Below, piece after piece: positions 43,013-54,430 of a stretch of DNA of 64,000 nucleotides. The notes under the pieces were generated by a model. It saw only the letters and a program-made list of their open reading frames with translations. It was not told the DNA's origin and made no database searches. Each line of letters opens with the position of its first letter. Within the stretch, counting starts at the first letter, position 1. Origin of the DNA: Tenrec ecaudatus (lineage: Eukaryota > Chordata > Mammalia > Afrosoricida > Tenrecidae). The stretch spans positions 129,136,731 to 129,200,730 of the forward strand of contig NC_134535.1 of NCBI RefSeq assembly GCF_050624435.1. Reading direction: 5' to 3'. Position numbers and translations under genes: made by a program.

Positions 43013-43807
43013 CCCCTGGAGGTAATGTGGGGCAGAACGGGGAAAGGGTGTGCTGGAGCACCCAGGGCAGGGTCACTCCCTGACAGCCAGAGTGGGGCAA
43101 GTGGGCACACAAGCCTAGAGATAGGAAAGCACAGACTCACTTGTTGGTTGGCCGTCCTTAGGTGGCCCAATGGTTTGTGCTTGGCTAGGAATGGAAAGGT
43201 TGGTGATGGGCATGCCTGCCATCCCCTGACTCTCCTCCCCACTTCCGGCAGCACAGAAGGAGACTTGCGTGTGTGGAGATGCCAGCCAGGAACCTGGCTG
43301 GCACTCAACTCTAATTCACAACACATGGGGCTGCGCGCATCCAGAAGGGTTTGGGTTTTTTAACTGTTGTTTGGTTGGTTGGTTTTGAGGTTTGGGTGAC
43401 CCTTTGTACTCTGAGGTCAGGACAAGCTGATACTTGCCAAATGGAGTGTTGTTCACAGGGCAACTTGTACTTCTAGTGAGCTCCAACATTCCCACATCCC
43501 AGACAGAGAGGAGTCAGTGGAGATTGAACTTGGTTGCCAGGGGAACAGGTTCCCGACTGAACTAAGACAGACTCTGAGACAGCCTCCCTGTGTCCTGACC
43601 TGTGGAAGCTTGAAGCAGTAATCAGAGAAGCAGAATCCCATGCAGAACTCAGAGAGGTAAAGGGCAAGTCATTGCTGTGTGGTGTCGGGACAGCGGCATC
43701 AAACCAAGATCTTCCTCGTAATAACTAAGGGACTCTCCTACAGTCTGGAGCTCTAGGGGCAGCTGAGAGAGCCAAGGAGCATTCTGGCATCCTAACTAGA
43801 GAGAGCG
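43013..43807. other. Unassigned single-copy-like stretch
   Basis: Overlapping frames on both strands at 43.0-43.36 kb without recognised domain. GGTT repeat near 43366-43384. Confidence 0.35.
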
Positions 43808-43963
43808 TGGTGGTGACACAATTTCATGTCAACTTGATAAATAAGTGGAGGAGTGGCATCTAGCCTGTCAATCAGGTCGCAGTCTGATGATGCCTCCTTG
43901 TGAGTGTGGCCTTCTCATGAGGATTCTGGGAAGTTTCTCTCCTTCTCCTTGGAGGGAATTGGG

Positions 43964-44024
<61 letters not shown>

Positions 44025-44331
44025 GTCTTCCTATTGACAAGCCATGTGGAGCCTCGCTGAGACCTGAGCGAGCCATGAGGTGGAGTCCTGCAGAGACAGC
44101 CCTAAGATTCTTCCACAACCATTGGATCCACAAGACTTTTCAGACACCAGCCTGTGATCTTCCTTAATTTTGCTTCATTGCATGTGACTACAGGAGTCTG
44201 AAAAGGAATTAATAGACTAGTATCGGACTTTTGGGCTAATATCAGGCTTATGCCCTTGATCTGGACTGGGCTGGAATGTTAATATACAATTACTCTTTGA
44301 TTGGTTTCTCTAGTCAACCTGGTCTAACACA
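43808..44331 (+). repeat. MaLR-like LTR, family A (solo)
   Basis: TGGTGGTGACACAATTTCATG to CTAGTCAACCTGGTCTAACACA. Contains GCCTGTCAATCAGGTCGCAG, TGATGATGCCTCCTTGTGAG, GGCTAATATCAGGCTTATGC. A (CT)n expansion lies inside. Confidence 0.8.
43971..44018. repeat. (CT)n microsatellite inside the LTR
   Basis: About 24 CT repeats at the place where other family A copies have a short CTCTCTCT segment, so it looks like expansion from an existing seed. Confidence 0.95.
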
Positions 44332-44499
44332 GTGAGTGAGGATGAGCACTTCCTTCTGGAGACCAAAAAACACCAATGGTAGACTAAGCAGCAATACTTC
44401 ATAATTGCAATTTAGCTGGGGGGGGGAAATCCATATCTGGGTAGGCATGCCCTTTTTTTGGTTAGGGTTTTAGACCTTTTAAAAAAATTAGATATACAG

Positions 44500-45660
44500 A
44501 AAGTTGAAAATGTAGTACAAAAAGTTGAAAACAGTACATAGCACAAAAGCACCCTTCAGAAACAGAGGGAAAACTAGGAGGCAAAAGCTCTTTATAGAGG
44601 TATAGCTATAGGCATGTATATATGTGACTACACCCATTTATAATGGAAGGGATAGAGGCCAATGTGCATATATTTATATGTTAAGTATTAAGATGGCAGA
44701 CAAACTTCAGGCCTCTACTCAAGGCCTCCCGTAACACAAGAACACTTTGTTCTGATAACCTGGCACTCTGATACTCACCTTCCCGACATGATAACTGAAG
44801 ACAAAATTGGTTCATAAGTAAATGTGAATAGAGAGGATGGTGCCTAGCTATCAAAAGAGATAACATCTGGGGTCTTAAAGGCCTGAGGTTAAACAAGCAG
44901 CCATCTAGCAGGGAAGCATACAAGTCCACATGGAAGAAGCACACCAGCCTGTGTGATCACCAGGTATCAATGGTATCAGGTATCAAAAGAGCCAAAACAA
45001 ATAACTACCTTGATGTGAATGAGGGGGGTGGAGTGGAGACCCAAAGCCCCTCTGTAGACAATTGGACATCCCCCCACAGAGGGGTTATAAAGATGGGATG
45101 ATTCAACCAAGGTGCGGTATAGCACTGATGAATCACACATCATGCCTCCAGTTCTTGAATACTTCCTTCCTTTCCGCCCCCCACCCACTACCATGACCCA
45201 GTTCTACCTTACAAATCTGGCTAGACCGGAGAGTACACATTGATGTGGAGAAGAGCTCTCAACACATGGAATTCAGGACAGATAAACCCCTCAGGAACAA
45301 TAGTATGAGTAACAATATCATGTGGGTAGGGGGATGGTCAGGGAGGAGGAAGGGTGAGAAAGGGAGACCCCATCAAAGGTTGTATAGAGCCCCTAGAAGG
45401 GGACAAATAACAGAAATGTGGGTGAAGGGAGACAACAGACAATGTAAGATATGAAATAACAATATATAATCAAAGATTCATAAGGGCTCGGGGCGGGGGG
45501 AGGAGGGGGGAAGGGGAAAAAAGAAGAGCTTATACCAAGGGCTCAAGCAGAAAATATTTTGGAAATGATGCTGGCAGCATATGTACAAATATGTTTGATA
45601 CAATTGATGTATGGAATGTTATAAGAGCTGTAAGAGCCCCCCCCTCAAAAAAAAAGCATC
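44500..45660 (+). repeat. L1 3' UTR, plus orientation
   Basis: GAGGCAAAAGCTCTTTATAG, CCTAGCTATCAAAAGAGATAA, GAAGCACACCAGCCTGTGTG, GTAGACAATTGGACATCCCC, GGTATAGCACTGATGAATCA and the terminus GTTATAAGAGCTGTAAGAGC with an A tail. It is the most complete plus-strand copy in the window. Confidence 0.78.
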
Positions 45661-45770
45661 CTTCATCCAAGTGTACTTTTTCATGTTTCTTTATCACTCC
45701 CTGCATGCTCACTCACGAGTTCTCTCTTTCTCCCTCTGTATATACACATCTCTATGTGCGGCTGTGTGGT

Positions 45771-45900
45771 GCACTGACTCACAGTGACCCTACAGGACAG
45801 AGTCGAACTGCCGCACAGGGTTCCCACAGGAAGAGATCATCAGCTCTTTGATCCCATGAAGACTTTGGGTTAGCAGCTGATCTTTAACCATTGCATCACC
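45771..45900 (-). repeat. AfroSINE
   Basis: GCACTGACTCACAGTGACCC, TACAGGACAGAGTCGAACTG, TTAGCAGCTGATCTTTAACC and ATTGCATCACC. Confidence 0.8.
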
Positions 45901-46293
45901 TTAAAATATAAAAATAAAATAAACTAACTACTTGCAGTTCAAAATGAAACCTACTGCTCTACCAGGTGTCTAAGCATATCGCCAGGGTTCCCTTATATCT
46001 CTATCTACCATTATCTATCTATCTATTTATCTATCATCTGAAAGGTGATCTTCTTTCCCTCTGATTCATCCAGAGTATCTTTCCTAAAACCAAAGAACTT
46101 CTCTTACATAACCAGAGGACAATAGTCAAAATTAGGAGGGAAAAACACTGATGGATTCCTATTAATCACCCTCAAACATTCACAGGTCACCGGTTGCCCA
46201 CTGCTGCCCTTTATAGTCAAAGAGGGGGAAACTGGCCCCAGGTCCAGGATCCCACATTACTGTTAGCCAGTACTTGTCTTAAAAAAAAATTAT
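45901..46293. other. Unassigned, with a short (ATCT)n run
   Basis: Interrupted ATCT repeats lie at about 45999-46034. A weak MIR-like phrase is at 46210-46262. No gene. Confidence 0.4.
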
Positions 46294-46455
46294 CAAACTC
46301 AAACTCACTGTCATTGAGTCGATTCCCACTCGCAGTGACCCTACAGGATAGAGTAGAACTGCTCTTGTGAGGTTCCGAGACGAACTCTGTGCAGAAGTAG
46401 AAATCCTCATTTTTCTCCCAGGGAGCTGCTAGTGATTTCAAACTGCAGACTAACA
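46294..46455 (-). repeat. AfroSINE
   Basis: AAACTCAAACTCACTGTCATT, GTCGATTCCCACTCGCAGTG, GGATAGAGTAGAACTGCTC and GGGAGCTGCTAGTGATTTCAA. Confidence 0.85.
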
Positions 46456-46474
46456 CATACTCCACTAGGAGACA

Positions 46475-46525
46475 CTCTGTCCTATCGAGTCACTATGAGT
46501 CGGAATGGTCTCGATGGCACCGAGC
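46475..46525 (+). repeat. AfroSINE or RTE tail fragment
   Basis: TCTGTCCTATCGAGTCACTA, then TGAGTCGGAATGGTCTCGATG. Both families share this terminus, so the source is ambiguous. Confidence 0.6.
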
Positions 46526-46540
46526 TTTTTAATGTCTCTC

Positions 46541-46730
46541 ACAAAACTTGCTGTCATCTAGTCGATTCTGACTCAGAGCAACCCTGTCAGGCAGGGCAGA
46601 ACTTCCCCTGTGAGGTTCCGAGACTGTAACTCAGTAGAAAGCCTTTTCTCCTGCACACCAGCTGGTGGTTTCGAACAACTCACCTGGCAGGTAGGAGCCT
46701 AACACATGACCATTACACCGCCATGGCTCC
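46541..46730 (-). repeat. AfroSINE
   Basis: ACAAAACTTGCTGTCATCTAG, TCTGACTCAGAGCAACCCTG, CAGCTGGTGGTTTCGAACAAC and CATTACACCGCCATGGCTCC. Confidence 0.9.
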
Positions 46731-47425
46731 TTCCTAGGTGTCTTTAGGTTCCTTTAACAAGGACGGTTTCTCGGTCTTTGTTTAGAGTTTTTAAGGACCT
46801 TGATGTTTTTGAAGTGCACACACCACTGATTTTGAAGGCTGCCTCGTTTGGGGTTTAACAATGCTTCCTGAAGAGGGGGTGACCGGAGTGCTGCAAAGCA
46901 ATCTTGTGTTGGTTTTGCATCAGATCAGGGACACGTGTGTCTTTATCTCCTAACTAACCAACTAAAGTAGTGATTGACAGGTTTGGCCATAGTAAAATGA
47001 TTAGTTTTCTCCTTTTGTAATTGAGGAGTTAACTGCCTGGAAATGTTTTTGGTTTTTTGTCTTGTTTTGTTTATCATGTGTGTATCCTGATGCTCATCAA
47101 AATTTCACCCACCAGTTTGGGGATCCATCGATGATTTTCACAATTTTTACTGTGACGGTTGCTAAGGAGGGGTTTTCTAACTCCATAATTTATTCTACTG
47201 TTTTAAAACAAACAAACAAACTTTCTTTTCTCCCCTGCTCACTGTTATGGATTCGTGGATTCTTATTTCATTCAATGGCTTGAATCTGTTATGACTATTA
47301 TTTGATGATCAATTTGTTCTCAAGATGACCAGTGGGAACCCCTCCAGAGCTGCTGTGTTCTTTGACATGTGCTCATCATTCTAACACAGACACACATCAG
47401 CTGTAGGAACAAAGAGACAAAAGAA
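46731..47425. other. Unassigned
   Basis: AT-rich with AAAC repeats near 47205-47221. No gene recognised. Confidence 0.35.
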
Positions 47426-47618
47426 ACCAGGCCAAACATATTGCCATCAAGCAGATTCGTTCCCATAACTACCCGAGAGGGCAGAGTGGAACTACTCCTT
47501 GGCGTTTCCAAGACTTTTAAATCTTGATGGGAGCAGAAAGCCTCACCTTTCTGGTGGTGTGAACTGCTTACCTTGAAGTGGTGTTTCAGTGTGTAACCCC
47601 CACATCACCACAGCTCCT
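47426..47618 (-). repeat. AfroSINE
   Basis: ATTGCCATCAAGCAGATTCG, CCCGAGAGGGCAGAGTGGAA, GGAGCAGAAAGCCTCACCTT and CACATCACCACAGCTCC. Confidence 0.82.
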
Positions 47619-48730
47619 GTACTGCCACCAGTTCTGTGTATCACCTTGATCTCTATGAACAGAGAATTAAATCTGGAATCAAGATCTGGCTGTCGGATCT
47701 AAGGGTGCTTGCTGTGTGTGTTTGTTTAAAACATAATGAGGCCCACTTGATCTTGTTTTTATTTCGCTTTTAGTTTTGCTCTTTCCCTATTGCTTTCAGG
47801 CATTTCTTTTGAGTATGTGAAATATCACCTGCTTATAAAATTCAAACCTATTAAAAAGAAAACTGTGGTTTCTGAGCGAGCGCCCCTACGACCTTCTCCC
47901 CTCTGCCTTATTCCTATCCCCAGGCCTTGCTACCTGCTCCCAACAGCCACTCTCCGCTGTTCAACATGCTCATTCACTTTTAGGTTATCTTTCTTTTGGA
48001 GCACACTGCCAAAATGAGCAGGTACATGATGTGATAGCTACGTTTTGTGTCTGCGAAGCTTGGCAAGGATTTTCAGCGGTTGGGCAGTTAAGCGCTCACA
48101 ACAACTTCCCACAATGTAATCTGACACAATATACTCACCTCCCAAATGGGACTTGCTCTGAGCAGCCCACCACTTGTAAAAAGACTAGGGTGGGGTACAG
48201 CTCACTAGAGCCCGGACCCTACATATAGATCATCAATTTCTGCTTCTTTGGATTCAAGTTAAAGCCAATGGCCTGCCGTATTGCCTGTCAATCCTCAGAG
48301 TAATCATCAGATGCCTGTTATCTTCCTATCACCTTGAATTCATTTACTTCGACAGCCAGCATCTTGTCATCCTCCTGTCAATCTGGAGTTCATCAGCCTC
48401 CACAGCTATGCACATCAAGAGAAGCTTCCAGATGAACATCTGACCCATATGTGCGGAAGCTGCCCAGACATGGACTTGCTTGTTCCTACAATACGTGGGT
48501 CATTTTCTTGATATATATTTCTTTACTCACACACAAACAAACAAACACAAACACATAGCTTCACTGATTTTTCTTCTCTAGAAAACTGAGCCTAAGACAC
48601 ATATGTACAAGAATTAGTAAAAAAAAAATATTGCTACAATCATGAAACCTTTAATAAGCAAAAATATCAAAATGTAAAGAAACTATTAGTTCTCAGGTTA
48701 TCTCCATTAAGTCTACTAGACGTGTCTAAA
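47619..48730. other. Mostly unassigned; LTR-like 3' end near 48.49-48.6 kb
   Basis: At about 48500-48600 the phrase GATATATATTTCTTTACTC, a CAAA-rich run and CTTCTCTAGAAAACTGAGCC, TAAGACAC look like the end of an LTR of the 29.2-kb type. The rest is unrecognised. Confidence 0.35.
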
Positions 48731-48734
48731 AACA

Positions 48735-49030
48735 CTGGTTCCATCTTTCTAACATTTCCTGGAAATTTTCTGCATTCTTCCATTTTCACCATGCTGCAAC
48801 AGCAGCTTTGGCATTCCTGAGAGACCTAAATCATGCTCCCTTTGAAAGTTCTCTGAGCTCGGGGAACAGGGATCTGAAGGTACAAGTTTGAGGCTGTTGG
48901 GTGAATGGGGCAAGGTTCCCAACAAAATTCTTACTGGACAGCCTTGAAGAATGAGCAGGTGCATGGCCATGACATGACGGGGTGGGGGGCGGGGATGCTG
49001 GGTGAAAATCTCCCAGCATTTCACTCACTA
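48735..49030 (-). pseudogene. Mariner-like transposase relic, C-terminal part
   Basis: The minus strand at 48835-48980 translates without a stop to CHGHAPAHSSRLSSKNFVGN, then FPELRELSKG. This parallels the mariner catalytic region (HDNAPAHSS ... FPELRE-LKG); the catalytic D is not preserved. Further on, text reading AAVAAW and NFQEMLERWNQC in other frames fits the mariner C-terminus. It is more decayed than, and a different lineage from, the mariner at 26 kb. Confidence 0.55.
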
Positions 49031-49194
49031 ATTTAGTTTTCAAATTTCTTAAACCTAGTTTAGAACTAGCCCCTGTGATCATCCTGTGTGTTTTAAGATT
49101 ATGCCTTTGAGATCTCAAAATCCAATCTCCACAAGCTTCTGAGCTGACTCTCAACTTTGGAATGGACTGGTCCCTTGGAAGCCACTATTTTGAT

Positions 49195-49385
49195 TGGATG
49201 TGTTGGACTGCTAACCGCAAGGTTGGTGGTTCAAACCCACCAGTTACTCCTTAAGAGGAAGGTGAGACTGTCGGCTCTCATAAAGATTTTGTGTCTGGAA
49301 GGCAAGGAATGGTAAAGGAACAGCTCTATTCTGTTCTAAAATGTCAGTATGAGTTTGGATTGACTCTGTGGCAGTGGGTTTGGTT
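49195..49385 (+). repeat. AfroSINE
   Basis: GGATGTGTTGGACTGCTAACC, GGTTGGTGGTTCAAACCCACC (box B), CATAAAGATTTTGTGTCTGG and tail TGAGTTTGGATTGACTCTG. Confidence 0.85.
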
Positions 49386-49479
49386 TTGGTGGAAGGAGAC
49401 TAAGACAAGCGTCTTACTAAGGGAACTTGTCTGCAGTCACCAACTGATCACAGAAACATGTTTAAACATGTTTTATTGG

Positions 49480-49750
49480 GAATAAAATCGCATAGGTATG
49501 AACTAGAATCTTAGTTGCAATGCTTTCTGACCTACCTCAAGATTTCCCCAAATTTTGTGCATACAAGGTAACATGTTATAGATGTTATTTTTGCTATTTT
49601 CATTTGCAATATATACTGGAAATCACCCCATATCAGTTCCAGAAAGTCCTCCTTGTTTTGTTTTGCTTTTATGGTTATGTTATTAGGCATTGGGTAGACA
49701 TGTTCCCTTTGAAAGTTCTCACCTGACAATGGTTGTATATGCAATTACAA
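49480..49750 (+). repeat. Old L1 3' UTR fragment
   Basis: GGGAATAAAATCGCATAGGT, TTTTGCTATTTTCATTTGCA, ATATACTGGAAATCACCCCA and TTCCAGAAAGTCCTCCTTG follow the L1 3' UTR style (tttcatttttcc ... atatcttggagatctttcc). It is followed at 50.64 kb by another such segment. Confidence 0.45.
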
Positions 49751-49893
49751 ACAATACTGAAAAACAAACAACTTTTTGCAAGTGTATATTCCTATTTTAG
49801 GTGATGTATCATCCAACAGTGTGCCTAGGATTGTGCTCTTCCAGTGGAGTAACGTGTGGTGTTACCCCAAGCATGGACCTCTCCCACCTCCAG

Positions 49894-50030
49894 ACCAAAC
49901 CCACTGATATTGAGACAAGTCTGACTCATAAACAATAAATAAGAACCACAAGACAGGGTAGAACTGCCCTGTTGAGTTTCCAAGACTGGAACATTTTATA
50001 GGAGTAGAAAACCTCATCTTTCTCCCATCT
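49894..50030 (-). repeat. AfroSINE
   Basis: ACCAAACCCACTGATATTGA, ACAAGACAGGGTAGAACTGC and TTTATAGGAGTAGAAAACC. The 5' (box B) end is missing. Confidence 0.8.
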
Positions 50031-50377
50031 TCCCATATGAGATCACACAAACTGGTTATCAATGTTCATTATCCTTTTTAACCATAGAATAATCTGTGAT
50101 GTAGTTATAAATTGATTAAATGTAACATTTATTAAATTTCATGAAAACAAACAGCAGAATCATTTTTGAAAAAAAGCTTTCTACATTGAATTACATTATT
50201 ACTGAGGGGAAGGAAGCCTTTTGACATTTTTCTCCTTCTCTCTTTTTTATTTCATTTTTTAAAGGTGATATCCCATCTATAGAACTGTGATATAGCTTCA
50301 CAAATGCTATATCACAAATGCTTCCTACCACAATATTGTAATTAAAATACCAGAAAGTTTGACCAAGTTCGTGGCTC

Positions 50378-50653
50378 TCAAAACATGACAGAGATGAAAA
50401 CAACAGCAAGTGCTCGTCTAGCTTTCAGATGAAGCTGGGTGATTAGAGGACCATTGTCATTGGCTAATAATGGCCGCTCAGACTGGAGCATATTAGAAGG
50501 TTCAAAAAGTGAACCCGCATCGAGTTTTAGCCTTGTAGATACACTGACCCCTGGATAAGGGGCTGACAAAATGTGCTCTGTCATCGTAACTACAGAAATA
50601 TTTTTATGAACATGAACAGATTTCTGCTGGGACACTGGCACACCTCCACACAC
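50378..50653 (-). other. Unidentified 91-codon open frame
   Basis: A frame with protein-like composition (VPVSQQKSVHVHKN, TEHILSAPYPGVSVST, SERPLLANDNGPLITQLHL) lies between two L1-like stretches. I do not recognise the family. It has no promoter, splice or tail evidence and may be a gene-derived fragment or chance. Confidence 0.2.
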
Positions 50654-50935
50654 CCCCTAGTGATCCCACTGTGGGCAGAGTAGCCTTCTACAGTTGGATC
50701 ACTGGCACAAGGAGGAATTCTATACATAGTAACTGAGATATGGCCAAATATTCTTTCCAAAGGATAATGCCAATATGCATCCTCATCACCAATGTATGAG
50801 ATTGCCGGTTCCTCACAGCCTTGTCAACAGAATGTTCCATCAGACTTAGAAAATTTGCCAAGCGAAGTAGAAACTGATACTGCAGACCAGTTTTAATTTA
50901 CATGTATTATCTAACTATAAACCACCATTTGATAG
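50640..50935 (+). repeat. Old L1 3' UTR fragment
   Basis: GTGATCCCACTGTGGGCAGAG, GAATTCTATACATAGTAACTG, GATAATGCCAATATGCATCC and CACCAATGTATGAGATTGCC resemble the placental L1 3' UTR (ctagaagtggaattgctgggtc ... caccagcaatgtatgagagttcc). Confidence 0.5.
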
Positions 50936-51499
50936 GCTTAAAGCTATCTTGTTACACTTCCAACTCATAATGACAGAGTAGAACTGCCTCGTGGGGGGTT
51001 TCTTGACTATATTCCTCTGCTTTTTATGCCCCCAAACCATTTTATTAGGACATCATCCAGATATCCTGCCATTCAAGAGCTCAGTCATATCAAGCAGTGT
51101 GTACAATTTCTACCGCAATAAATTTCAAACATTTCTTTCTCCTTGTACTCCTTGATATCGTCTCCCCACGTCCCCGCCTCCCTGCCTCACCCACCAGGAA
51201 CCTGTAGTCCAGTTATTGTCTCTCTAGATTCACCCATGCTGGGTTTCACATACTGATGAATAGAAAACAAACAGACAAGAAGGCACAATACAGCATCCTT
51301 TTAAGTTTTATTTCAATAGATTTAGTTATTACATGTATTTCACACACCATGCAATTCAATGGTTTGAATTTATTTAGAGTTGTGAAATCATTTCCACAAC
51401 CAATATTTTCTTCATTCTCATATTAATTATTATTAGCTTCCTACTTCCCCCACTCCCCAACTTCCCCTGACATCTCACTCATGACCATGAAATCCCTTC

Positions 51500-51682
51500 T
51501 GAGTCTGGTAATTGGGCTGCTAACCACAAGGTCAGCAGTTCAAAACCACCAGCCTCTGTATAGAAGAAGTACGGAGTTTCCTACTTCCATAAAGATTTAT
51601 AATACCAGAAACTCACAGGGCAGTTCTACCTTGTCCTATATGGTTGCTCTGAGTCAGAATCAACTCGATGGCAGTGAGTTTA
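51500..51682 (+). repeat. AfroSINE inside L1
   Basis: GGGCTGCTAACCACAAGGTC, AGCAGTTCAAAACCACCAGC (box B), AAGATTTATAATACCAGAAAC, GAGTCAGAATCAACTCGATGG. A well-preserved tail. Confidence 0.9.
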
Positions 51683-52116
51683 GATTCTATAGGGTCACTA
51701 TGAGTTCCCTGCAATTATAAGAAATTATTAATCCAGTTACTGTCTCTATAAAATTACCTCTCCTGGATTTTGTATAAAGAAAATCATACTCCCCCCCTCC
51801 CCCTCCCCCCAAAACCACCACTGCCAACAAAAGAAAACACAGAAAACTTCCAACCTGACAGTAAGCAGAAAATGCTAAAAAACCAGAACAAATTTAAAAT
51901 GAATCACAAGGGAGAACAAATGATAAGGCGTTACATTTTCACCTAACTGCACCTGCAGGGATCCATGTCGAATGCTCTCTCTCATAGTAAGGCCATTCAC
52001 GTCCCTGGTCAATGGTCACTGGTGATTCACCAGAGGCTTACTCCACATGGAGACCCTGCAAATGGGTTTTGAGCTTTCCCTGACAGTTTAAACTTAAAAA
52101 GAATTTTTTTAAGCAC

Positions 52117-52314
52117 AACTCACTCATACAAAGTCCACTCTAACTCAGAAGGACCTTATAGGACAAGGCAGAAATTTTCCTGTGAGTTTCCAATATGGTA
52201 ACTCTTTACGGGAATAGAAAGCCTCATCTTTCTCCCATGGTACTGCTTGTGGTTTAGAACTGCTAGCCTTGAGGTCAGCAGCCCAATGAGTAGCCATGAC
52301 ACCACCAGGGCTCC
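52117..52314 (-). repeat. AfroSINE inside L1, near full length
   Basis: ACAACTCACTCATACAAAGTC, AGGACAAGGCAGAAATTTTC, ACTGCTTGTGGTTTAGAACTG and the end CATGACACCACCAGGGCTCC. Confidence 0.9.
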
Positions 52315-52850
52315 TTACTGGCAGTGATAGCCTTCCACAAACTGTGTGCTCAAAATGCAAGCTCCAAGACGGATACGTCCGCTGTTCTTGGATCTTATTG
52401 TTTATGGTTCTCAGGTCACACAGGTCGCCGTGCTCCTTCTGTGTGGACTGAGCTGACACCTCGCTCAACTAGCTGCTTGCTGTAAGACGAGTCTTTAAAA
52501 TCCCCACTGCTGTTATTTCTGAAAGCCGGACACCATGTGATTGCTTCACCACATTTTACTAGCGCACCAATATCTTCAGTGATCGCTCCCGAAGGGCAAA
52601 TATCAAGGCAGGGCCACATCATAAGAACCAATTGTCCTTAGATTAGGGCTAACATTCAGTGCAAGCTCAAAATCCACTCATGGACTGACATTTTATATAT
52701 GTTCCTGGTCCACATTATCATTTTATTGGGGGAAATTAAAAATAATTGATTAATAGTATCTAGGCAGTGGTATCGAATTTAAAATACTATTGAGAAAAGG
52801 AAAGTATACATGTTATAGGACAGCTTTTCAGACTAAAATACATGGATTGC

Positions 52851-53545
52851 TGTGGGGAACAGGAAGATTTCTCCCAAGTCTTCTCCCCCAAATAGGACAG
52901 CACTTGTAGCTAACAATTGTCAACTTACTTCCCTGAAGGCAGTCGGCTGCCAGACTACTGTCTAGTCCAACCACAGGTAGGCCTACCCCCTGCTGCTAAG
53001 GACAATGGGCTACTTCTCCCTAAACTTTGGCTTGTGACCATTAGCTTGGTTCCTGTAGGTGGGGTTTACACCCTACTGATAATGGTTTCTATGGAGATCC
53101 AGAGAACAGGTCAAACCAGCTCAGTGGCATCCAAAGTTAGGCTGCCATCCTGAATCTAGGATCCGCCCACCTTGCCAGATGCATACCCCCAATCCCTCCT
53201 CTTCCTATTGCGTGCACTCCTCTAGACCACCCCCACCCATTACTGTATTAGCTATAGCACAACCCTTTCCTGTGATGTATGTCTTCACCTGTAATTAGGG
53301 GGCTAGCATGTCCCCAGAGAAGATAAAAGCCTTGGTTAACATTAAATCTCTCTCTCTCTCCACATGGACCACCAAGTGAGGCTGAGGTGAGTATGCTACT
53401 ATGAAATGTGTCTGACTCCATTATTTCTCCCTCTCCTCTATCACTCATGTTCTTTATGACTTTACTATAATCTTTACTTATTATCGCTGTACAATAGCAC
53501 CTACCCGACCCGTGATGATGTGTTAGGGGCTGCATTCCCCTCACA
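52851..53545 (+). mobile_element. Solo LTR with perfect 6-bp TSD GATTGC (class II ERV-like)
   Basis: A 695-bp block begins TGTGGGGAACAGGAAGATTT and ends TGCATTCCCCTCACA. GATTGC flanks both sides (52845-52850 and 53546-53551). AGATAAAAGCC at 53321-53331 is a plausible TATA box. Six-base duplications and a TGTGGGGAA start are typical of betaretrovirus-like ERVs; class assignment is inference. No internal gene sequence is attached, so recombination to a solo LTR is likely. Confidence 0.75.
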
Positions 53546-53626
53546 GATTGCTGATTTGTACAGATTAAAAGAGTAAGTGATTGGACACTGTTTGCACAAA
53601 CAATGAAGCTTGGGGATAAGGCAAAA

Positions 53627-53692
53627 ATTTCTTCTTCTTCTTCTTCTTCTTCTTCTTCTTCTTCTTCTTCTTCTTCTTCTTCTTCTTCTTCT
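53627..53692. repeat. (TTC)n microsatellite, about 21 repeats
   Basis: Pure TTC/GAA tract followed by TTTTTAAC. Confidence 0.97.
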
Positions 53693-53814
53693 TTTTAACT
53701 TTCAGCAAGACTTATTCAGTCGAGCACTATTTGCTGCACTCTTTACCCCAAGATCACCAGGTCTCTGAACTTGGGAGCTACTAGGTAGATTTGAACTGCC
53801 ATTGAAGTGAGGGG

Positions 53815-54430
53815 TCACTTAAGTCCACACAGAAAGAGCACACCAGTTCAGCATATGTGATCAAGGATTGTTAATAATAGCATCCAAGATCAGAAAAGGG
53901 AATTGTATTAGAGCTTAAGCTCTGAGCACCTGGTTTTCAGAAAGCTATGGATGACAGTGAAAGCCCAAAATCCAATTGCAGGGTCCCCACATGGATTGCG
54001 CCTCCATTGAAGTCTTTCAGACCATTGAACTTGGAGGTGAGTTGGCCTTACTATCAGAGAGAGGGCATTGGAGAGCGGATTGCTGCATCTATAATTAGGT
54101 TAAAATTTAACATCTTCTCTTTTTTCTCTTTGGTCCCATTTTTTATTTGTTGTAGTTTTATGAGTTTTTGCTTTCTCTTCGGTTGAGGTTTTCTGTGTTA
54201 TATGTTGGCGTTTGGGGTGTGATTTTCTTGATAGGACATCCCTTATAGGTAAGTCTATAGAGACAGTAACTAGACTAATAGCTCCTTAGGATTATGGGTT
54301 CAAGGATGAAGAAAATGTTCTGAAATTGATTGTGATAATGGTTGTACAACTCTCTTCAATATCTGTAAACTATTGAATTGTATGGGGTGTGGATTATATG
54401 TCAATAGAACAGTTTGTATTTTTTAAATGA
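53815..54430 (+). repeat. L1 3' UTR
   Basis: TCCACACAGAAAGAGCACACC (equivalent of the CACAGGCTGGTGTGC block reversed), CAGAGAGAGGGCATTGGAGA, TTGTGATAATGGTTGTACAAC and AATTGTATGGGGTGTGGATT, ATGTCAATAGAACAG, as at classic L1 3' ends. Confidence 0.7.

Larger units (their letters stand above)
51015..52690 (-). repeat. L1 3' region, interrupted by two SINEs
   Basis: CCAAACCATTTTATTAGGAC, GTGTGTACAATTTCTACCGC, then a second start TTTTATTTCAATAGATTTAG with TTAGAGTTGTGAAATCATTTC, and finally CACACAGGTCGCCGTGCTCC, GAAAGCCGGACACCATGTGA and CAGTGATCGCTCCCGAAGGG. The last block equals that at 5.6-5.8 kb. A (+) SINE and a (-) SINE lie within it. Confidence 0.65.
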
